From Candidatus Pullichristensenella stercoripullorum (GTDB lineage Bacteria > Bacillota > Clostridia > Christensenellales > Aristaeellaceae): 19,170 bases of DNA. The translations under genes and the position numbers were made by a program. The notes beneath the pieces are model-generated. The model searched no databases. It was not told where the DNA came from and saw only the letters and a list, made by a program, of their open reading frames with translations. Shown piece by piece: positions 14,281 to 19,170 of the stretch (positions are counted from its first letter, which is position 1; every line of letters begins with the position of its first letter). The DNA lies in assembly GCA_018712885.1 (NCBI GenBank), contig DVGE01000120.1:1-19170 (forward strand). The letters run 5' to 3'.

Positions 14281-14289
14281 TGTTATCCT
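14281..14289 (+). promoter_or_regulatory. Possible extended -10 promoter of the cytoplasmic GH3 gene
   Basis: TGTTATCCT gives a TG-extended, four-of-six match to TATAAT (TATCCT at 14284-14289), with no convincing -35. It is the best candidate in the 14212-14325 stretch. The predicted start, near 14296, leaves about 30 bases to the ATG. Confidence 0.35.
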
Positions 14290-14325
14290 TATCGCAGTGA
14301 TCCACAAAAAAGGAGCGAGGATGGC

Positions 14326-16734
14326 ATGCCGTATTCTGACCTGATCCGCCAAATGACCCTGACCGAAAAGGCGCTGCTGCTGACTGGCAAAAACCTCTGG
14401 GAAACGCAGGCCATCCCCCGGCTGGGCGTTCCCGCCGTGGTCATGTCCGACGGCTCCTACGGCCTGCGCCGGGAGATGCCCGGGCAGAAAAAAAAGCTCA
14501 AGCGGCGCTGCCACCCCGCCACCTGCTTCCCCGTGGGCGCGGCGCTGGGCAGCAGCTGGGATGTGCAGCTCATGCAGCGCGTGGGCGAGGCGCTGGGCGC
14601 GGAGGCCGCCGCCCTGGACGTGGACATACTGCTCGGCCCGGGCATGAACGTCAAGCGCACGCCCCTGTGCGGCCGCAGCTTTGAATACTATTCCGAAGAC
14701 CCGTATCTCACCGGCAAGCTGGCCGCGGCGATGATCCGCGGCATCCAGAGCCGCGGCGTGCTCGCCTGCCCCAAGCACTTCGCCTGCAACAGCCAGGAGG
14801 ACGGGCGCATGGCCAACGACGCCATCGTCGATGAAAAAACGCTGCGCGAGATCTACCTGACCGCCTTTGAGATCGCCGTGCGCGAGGGGCGGCCCGGGGC
14901 GCTGATGACCAGCTACAACCTCGTCAACGGCACCTACGCCGGCGAACACCCCCACCTGCTCGGCGACATACTGCGCGGCGAATGGGGGTACGAGGGCATG
15001 GTGGTCTCCGACTGGGGCGCGGGCGTGCACCACGTGGAGGCCGTGCGCGCGGGCGCGACGCTGGACATGCCCGGCCCCGGCGCGGCGGACGTGTGCGCGC
15101 TGATCGAGGCGGTCAAGTCCGGCGCGTTCCCCGAGGAGACGCTCGACCGCCGCGTGGAGGAACTGCTGCGCGTGGCCATGCGCGAAAAGCCCGCCCGCCG
15201 CAACGTCGACTTCCCCGCCCATCACGCGCTGGCGCGGCAGGCCGCGGCGGAGAGCATCGTACTGTTGAAAAACGACGGCGGTCTGTTGCCGCTCCGCGCG
15301 GAGCAGCGCGTCGCCGTGATCGGCGATTTCGCCCGCGCGCCGCGCTATCAGGGCGCGGGTTCGGCAAAGGTCGTGCCCACGAAGCTGGAAACGCCGCTGG
15401 ACTGCCTGCGGCAAAGCGGCCTCAACGTGACCGGATACGCGCGCGGCTTTGAACGGCTCGACCGCGAGAACGAGGCGCTGCTTGGCGAAGCCGCAGAACT
15501 CGCCCGCAATGCGGACGTGGCGCTCGTCTACCTGGGCCTGAGCGAAAACGAAGAGGCCGAGGGCCTCGACCGCACCACGCTGGCGCTGCCGAAGAACCAG
15601 CTGCGCCTGCTCGCGGCGCTGGCGGAGACGAAAACGCCCGTCGCCGTGGTGCTCACCTGCGGCTGCGCGGTGGACGTGCGCTGGCGCGACCTCTGCAGCG
15701 CGCTGCTCTACGATCCCCTCTGCGGGCAGGCGGGGGCGTTGGCCATGGCCGACATACTTTCCGGCAAGGTCTGCCCCAGCGGACGGCTGGCCGAGAGCTT
15801 CCCCCTGCGCGAGGAAGACCTGCCCGCGCGCCCGCAGAGCCTGCGGCGCACGGTGTTCCGCGAGGGGCCCTATGTGGGCTACCGCTACTATGCCACGGCC
15901 AACGTGCCCACGGCCTATCCCTTCGGCTACGGGCTCTCCTATACCGACTTTGCCCTGGAAGGGCTGGAGGTGGAGGAAACGCGCGCGCGCTGCACAGTGC
16001 GCAACGCCGGCAAACGGCGCGGCGCGGCGGTGGTGCAGCTCTACATCTCCCGCCCCGACCTCCCCGGCCCGGCGCGGGAACTGCGCGGCTTTGCCCGCTT
16101 GGAAATGGAAGCCGGCGAGAGCAGGGCCGTCGTTTTGCCGTTGGGCCGCGACGCCTTCCGCGCCTATGACCCAACGCGCGGCGAATGGTTGGTGTACGCG
16201 GGGCGCTGCGTGGTGGGCGTCGGCTTCAGCAGCGAGGACATCCGTCTGCGCGGCGAAGTGCAGCTCGACGGCGTCGCGCCCGACCCCGCGGCCCTCGACG
16301 CGCTGCCTGGACCGTACCGCACGGGCGCGGTCAAGGAGATCACGGACGCGGACTTCGCGCAGATCCTCGGGCATCCCCTGCCCGCAGACGCGCGAACGGC
16401 GATGAGCACCGAGAGCATGTTCTGCGAGCTGCGCGACGCGCGCGGCTGGCTGATCCGCCTGTTCTGCCGCTGGCTGGATGGGCAGCTCGAGCGCAGCCGG
16501 CAAAACTGCGCGCCCAACCTCAGCCTGCTCTACCTGTGGCATCTGCCGCTGCACGCTATCGCCCGCTCCGCGGGCGCGTTCGCCGCGCCCGCGATGTCAG
16601 ACGACATACTGCTGGCCGCGCAGGGGCATCAGCTGCGCGCCGTCGGCCGTCTGCTGCGCGGTTTTTTGCGCGTGCGCAAACAGGATCGCGCGCTGCGCGC
16701 GGCGCTGAAAGCGGACGGGAAACGGAAGGGCTGA
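14326..16734 (+). CDS. Cytoplasmic GH3 beta-glycosidase, canonical domain order
   Basis: An 802-residue family 3 glycosidase with the normal order: TIM barrel (about 5-285), alpha/beta sandwich (about 310-540), Fn3-like domain (about 550-640). Likely nucleophile Asp229 (VVSDWG), likely acid/base Glu412 (AEGLDRTTLALP); pocket motif SDGSYGLR, CGRSFEYYSEDPYL and PKHFACNSQE are intact. There is no signal peptide. A 150-residue mainly helical tail (about 650-802, rich in Arg, Leu and Ala) follows. The ATG at 14326 follows AGGAGCGAGG; a longer open frame to 14206 runs through the promoter region and is rejected, and ATG 14321 is out of frame. It is transcribed away from the two-component genes. It probably splits imported short oligosaccharides; the sugar is not known. 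Confidence 0.92.
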   Translation: MPYSDLIRQMTLTEKALLLTGKNLWETQAIPRLGVPAVVMSDGSYGLRREMPGQKKKLKRRCHPATCFPVGAALGSSWDVQLMQRVGEALGAEAAALDVDILLGPGMNVKRTPLCGRSFEYYSEDPYLTGKLAAAMIRGIQSRGVLACPKHFACNSQEDGRMANDAIVDEKTLREIYLTAFEIAVREGRPGALMTSYNLVNGTYAGEHPHLLGDILRGEWGYEGMVVSDWGAGVHHVEAVRAGATLDMPGPGAADVCALIEAVKSGAFPEETLDRRVEELLRVAMREKPARRNVDFPAHHALARQAAAESIVLLKNDGGLLPLRAEQRVAVIGDFARAPRYQGAGSAKVVPTKLETPLDCLRQSGLNVTGYARGFERLDRENEALLGEAAELARNADVALVYLGLSENEEAEGLDRTTLALPKNQLRLLAALAETKTPVAVVLTCGCAVDVRWRDLCSALLYDPLCGQAGALAMADILSGKVCPSGRLAESFPLREEDLPARPQSLRRTVFREGPYVGYRYYATANVPTAYPFGYGLSYTDFALEGLEVEETRARCTVRNAGKRRGAAVVQLYISRPDLPGPARELRGFARLEMEAGESRAVVLPLGRDAFRAYDPTRGEWLVYAGRCVVGVGFSSEDIRLRGEVQLDGVAPDPAALDALPGPYRTGAVKEITDADFAQILGHPLPADARTAMSTESMFCELRDARGWLIRLFCRWLDGQLERSRQNCAPNLSLLYLWHLPLHAIARSAGAFAAPAMSDDILLAAQGHQLRAVGRLLRGFLRVRKQDRALRAALKADGKRKG

Positions 16735-16798
16735 GCGACGTTCCGAGGGCAAAACCGCCGCAGCGCAAGAAACGCGGATCAAAAACACCGCGTCATGG

Positions 16799-16978
16799 CA
16801 GAGCGTTGAGAAAGCCCGCAAGCAAGGAAATTTTGCCTGCGGCAAAATTTGTCGCCAAGGGCGACTGGATTTGACGATCCCGAAGGGCTCGGCAAATCCA
16901 CCGCCGGAAGCAAAAATTGCCACCGATTTCCTTTTTATCAGGGCAATTTTTGCGGTTGTGGGCTTTGTCAGCGCTCTG
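16799..16978. repeat. 180-bp nested inverted-repeat element (MITE-like or structured RNA)
   Basis: Lies in the 382-base gene-free gap 16735-17116. The outer arms (16799-16817 and 16960-16978) pair at 17 of 19 positions (CAGAGCG then AAAGCCC). Inside are four further dyads: AAATTTTGCC/GGCAAAATTT with a 3-base loop (16828-16850), GTCGCC/GGCGAC (16851-16865), TGGATTTG/CAAATCCA enclosing CGATCCC/GGGCTCG (16866-16900), and a 12-bp GCAAAAATTGCC/GGCAATTTTTGC pair (16910-16953). No open frame of note and no clear target duplication. The design resembles mobile palindromic repeats; copy number cannot be tested here. The 64 bases before it (16735-16798) show nothing clear. Confidence 0.65.
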
Positions 16979-17012
16979 AGACCGTCCCCGCGAAAAAGCG
17001 GGGGCGGTCTTT
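16979..17012 (+). terminator. Strong stem-loop, likely terminator for rightward transcripts
   Basis: AGACCGTCCCCGC (16979-16991) and GCGGGGGCGGTCT (16998-17010) form a 13-bp stem with one G-U pair and a 6-base GAAAAA loop, followed by only a short T run (TCTTTG). It abuts the nested repeat. It would stop transcripts from the GH3 gene 245 bases upstream and insulate the promoter at 17046. Confidence 0.6.
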
Positions 17013-17045
17013 GCGTTCCGGCTGTATAGACGGACGCCTGCGCCG

Positions 17046-17074
17046 TGGAAAATCGCGCGCTTTTGTGCTATAAT
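17046..17074 (+). promoter_or_regulatory. Promoter of the second LytTR regulator gene
   Basis: TGGAAA (17046-17051), a 17-base spacer and a perfect TATAAT (17069-17074) with a TG extension. The predicted start is near 17081. No LytTR-type tandem repeat was seen just upstream. Confidence 0.75.
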
Positions 17075-17116
17075 GATCTATGATAATGTAGAAAGCACCT
17101 TCTTGGGAGGATATTC

Positions 17117-17842
17117 ATGGATATATCAGGCTGCCCTCCTCTGCGACTCGCCATTTGCGATGACGAGCCGATGGACTGCGCCCTGGTCGCGCAAATGTCC
17201 CGGGAGATACTGGGCGCGGAGGGCGTCGAGGCGGAGCTTTCGGCCTATCCCAGCGCCGCGGAGCTTCTGCGCGCCATCCGCGCGGGGCGCGCGTTCCACA
17301 TCTTCCTGCTGGACGTGATGATGGAGGGCATGGACGGCATGGAGCTGGCCGCGGCGCTGCGCGCGGGGCACGAGGACGCCGCCATCATCTTCATCTCCTC
17401 CAACCGGGAAATGGCGCTGCGGGGCTACGAGGTGGCGGCGGCGCGCTATCTGGCCAAGCCGCTGGACAGGGAAAAGCTGCGCGAGGCGCTTTTGTACTGC
17501 TGCGCCGCCCACGCAAGGCGCAGGGCGCTCGCGCTGCCTACGGCGGATGGTCAGACCCGCGTAGACCCCTCCGCCATCCTCTACGTGGAGGCGTGGGAGC
17601 GGGGCGTACGCCTGGACCTCGGCGGGGAAAAACTGGAAGCGAAGATACCCATCTCGCAAATCGCCGCCATGCTGCCGGAGGGACAGTTTGCCTACTGCCA
17701 CCGCACGCTGCTGGTGAACCTCGCCTGCGTGCGCCATGTGCGCTACTGCGAGTTGGAATTAAAGAACGGCGAACGCCTGCCCATCAGCAAATACCGCCTC
17801 GCGCAATTCAAGAGCGAGTTTCTCAAATACCCGAGGGACTGA
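17117..17842 (+). CDS. LytTR-family response regulator (second copy)
   Basis: A 241-residue regulator: receiver domain at about 10-125 (ICDDEP, phospho-acceptor Asp66 in IFLLDVMMEGMDG, Lys in LAKPLD) and LytTR domain at about 140-238 (ALPTADGQTRV, ILYVEAWERGVRL, FAYCHRTLLVNL, LPISKYRL). The ATG is preceded by GGGAGG about 7 bases upstream. It is a single-gene unit with its own promoter, convergent with a GHKL kinase gene whose product appears damaged. It is clearly different in sequence from the regulator at 13440, so it is not a recent duplicate. Target genes are unknown; it could also recognise the tandem site at 11950-11979. Confidence 0.93.
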   Translation: MDISGCPPLRLAICDDEPMDCALVAQMSREILGAEGVEAELSAYPSAAELLRAIRAGRAFHIFLLDVMMEGMDGMELAAALRAGHEDAAIIFISSNREMALRGYEVAAARYLAKPLDREKLREALLYCCAAHARRRALALPTADGQTRVDPSAILYVEAWERGVRLDLGGEKLEAKIPISQIAAMLPEGQFAYCHRTLLVNLACVRHVRYCELELKNGERLPISKYRLAQFKSEFLKYPRD

Positions 17843-17864
17843 TGCTTGGCGCTCTCGATGCGCG

Positions 17865-17902
17865 CAAAAACGCCGTGTCTTTCGTCGGGCACGGCGTTTT
17901 TG
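17865..17902. terminator. Bidirectional terminator between convergent regulator and kinase genes
   Basis: CAAAAACGCCGTG (17865-17877) and CACGGCGTTTTTG (17890-17902) form a perfect 13-bp stem with a 12-base loop. The A and T runs at the stem ends supply a U tract in both directions, so one element serves both genes. Confidence 0.9.
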
Positions 17903-17915
17903 TGTGATGCGGGCT

Positions 17916-18964
17916 TCAGTCTGCCGGTATGGCGACGGTGACCTTGTACGTCCCTTCCGCGCGCTCTGTCTCCATCAGGCAATCGCAGCGCGCGACGATG
18001 TTTTCCACGATCTTCAGCCCCAGCCCCTGCCCGCGCTTTAAGGACGCCCTGCCCGCGCCGCAGGTGTTTTCGCAGGAAAAGACGAAGAAACTGCCCTGCA
18101 CGCGCAGATCGAGGGCGATGCGCCGCTGCTCGAGACCGGGGTCGCTGGCGGCGGCGACGGCGTTGTCGATGAGGTCAGCATCAGCGAACAGAGGTCGGCG
18201 TCGCACAGCGGCAGCGTTTCAGGCGCATGCGCGCTGTGTATCTCCACGTCGATGCCGGCGGCCTTCGCGCCGGCCAGCCTGCCGTTGAGGAGGATGTCGA
18301 TCATCCGGTTCCCGCTCTGCACGATGACGGGGAGCTTTTCATTCCGCCCGATCAGCTCGTCCAGATAGCGCTGCACATCGCGCTCCCCGGACATCTGGCG
18401 CAGCGCGTGCAAATGCCGGTTCATGTCGCGGCGCAGCATCATCACCTGCTCGTGCTGGGCGCGCAGGCTTTCGTAGCTCGCCAGGGCGATCTCGGCGCGG
18501 CCGGCCATCTGCCGCGCTTCGACGCGCCGGGCGACTTCCCGCGAGACCGTCTCCACAAGGACGGCCGCCGTCGCCGCGGCCATGACCGCCGCCGTCAGGG
18601 GCCAGAGAAAATACGTGAACGACTGGACGGCGAAGGCGTATTTGAGCTGTTCCAACGCCTTACCCCCATGGCACACAGCGCCATAGAGCAAGACCGCGCC
18701 CACACAGGCGGCGCTCAGCGGCGCGAACAGGCGGTAGAAGCGCCCCTCCCCGCGCCAGAAAAGCCACGCGCAGACCATCGCGGCGAGCAGCCCCGCAAAG
18801 GCCGTGACCTGGAAGGGCACATCGCGCAAAAAGGCGCTCAGGCTGTCCGCGTAGACCACATGCGTCAGGTCGATGCCCAGCGTCAGCGCGCTGCAGGCCG
18901 CGTTGAGGATGGCCAGCGCCCACGGCAGCGCGCGCAGGCGCTTTGCGCGGCTCGCCAGGAACAT
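17916..18964 (-). pseudogene. GHKL sensor histidine kinase with a frameshift and no phospho-acceptor His
   Basis: With one base restored this would encode a 349-residue membrane kinase. The first part (18964 to about 18179) has hydrophobic segments near residues 11-30, 47-70, 81-98 and 112-137, then a coiled linker and the dimerisation region, ending in DADLCSLM. The frame is then lost at about 18177-18178, and the ATPase half continues in another frame as DLIDNAVAAASD with an intact G box (GQGLGLKIVENI). The dimerisation helix reads LRRDMNRHLHAL, where related kinases have His-Asp; Arg179 replaces His. The start is ATG 18964, overlapping the upstream stop (TGATG); a GTG at 18994 is rejected. 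It could be a true pseudogene, an assembly error, or a degenerate sensor. Confidence 0.8.
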
Positions 18965-19170
18965 CAAAACGCGCTCACCGCGAAGCAGCGGCACAGGTAG
19001 GCGGTATTATCCCGCGTCAAGGGATAGTAGACTTTGAAAAACGAGGCGTTCGCCAGCAGCGAGGCCATCCACAAAAGCACGAACAGCGCCGCGCAGACAA
19101 ACGGCCCGTTCCACCGCCCGCGCCACGCGCCCACGGCGAAGGCCGCCAGCAGGAACGCGCCCGCGGCCAG
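18964..19170 (-). CDS. Unidentified membrane protein, 3' end
   Basis: The last 68 codons of a gene that begins beyond the right edge of the window; the frame is open to base 19170. Two hydrophobic segments are visible (LAAGAFLLAAFAVGAW, then FVCAALFVLLWMASLLANASFF), ending in a short polar stretch, CRCFAVSAF and TGA. The stop overlaps the kinase start by one base, the same coupling as in the first two-component operon. The family is not recognisable from this fragment; being coupled to the kinase suggests a function in the same signalling unit. Confidence 0.65.
   Translation of the reverse strand: MAAGAFLLAAFAVGAWRGRWNGPFVCAALFVLLWMASLLANASFFKVYYPLTRDNTAYLCRCFAVSAF

Noticed and set aside
14269..16554. 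A 761-codon minus-strand frame opposite the cytoplasmic GH3
   Set aside because: It is a shadow of a gene with intact catalytic motifs; its composition is typical of antisense frames in GC-rich DNA.
16828..16953. A CRISPR array or riboswitch in the repeat-rich gap
   Set aside because: The repeats are inverted, not direct with even spacers, and no riboswitch consensus core was recognised; a nested inverted-repeat element fits better.
16735..17073. Short open frames in the gap between the GH3 and second regulator genes (such as 16849-17073)
   Set aside because: They run through the nested repeat and a terminator stem, have no ribosome site and no recognisable protein.

Overview
The window looks like chromosome from a GC-rich member of the Bacillota, class Clostridia (a gut- or rumen-type organism). 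This rests on strong Shine-Dalgarno sites ahead of nearly every gene, LytTR/GHKL two-component pairs, family 3 glycosidases with the permuted domain order known from Ruminococcus and Butyrivibrio, InlB-type repeats, and high GC by eye. The genus cannot be told from the sequence.

Layout. 1-1480 (+): the 3' end of nadC (NAD synthesis) and a DmpA-type P1/S58 peptidase, closed by a terminator. 1621-11865 (-): a five-gene operon read right to left: GH43 glycosidase (cytoplasmic), a very large secreted permuted GH3, a secreted non-catalytic carbohydrate-binding protein with InlB-type repeats, a permuted GH3 with a membrane segment at each end, and a GtrA-like membrane protein. 12121-14150 (-): a LytTR response regulator and a GHKL histidine kinase with overlapping stop and start codons, closed by a strong terminator. 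14326-16734 (+): a divergent cytoplasmic GH3 of normal domain order. 16735-17116: a gene-free stretch holding a 180-bp nested inverted-repeat element, a terminator and a promoter. 17117-17842 (+): a second LytTR regulator, facing, across a shared bidirectional terminator, a second GHKL kinase gene (17916-18964, -) that carries a frameshift and lacks the usual phospho-acceptor histidine. The last gene, at the right edge, is the 3' end of an unidentified membrane protein.

How it fits together. The main discovery candidate is regulatory. Just upstream of an extended -10 promoter with no recognisable -35, the glycosidase operon carries two direct 9-mers (ACAGTTTAG and ACAAATTAG) separated by 12 bp. 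This is the sequence and geometry of an AgrA/LytTR binding site. The neighbouring LytTR regulator/kinase pair is the obvious candidate to act there. The proposed system is a two-component-controlled glycan-processing locus. It has exported and membrane-tethered beta-glycosidases, a binding protein and a polyprenyl-linked-sugar membrane protein, but no sugar transporter. It could therefore act on surface or envelope glycans as plausibly as on dietary hemicellulose. The regulation and the substrate are inference; the gene families and the site are read from the sequence.
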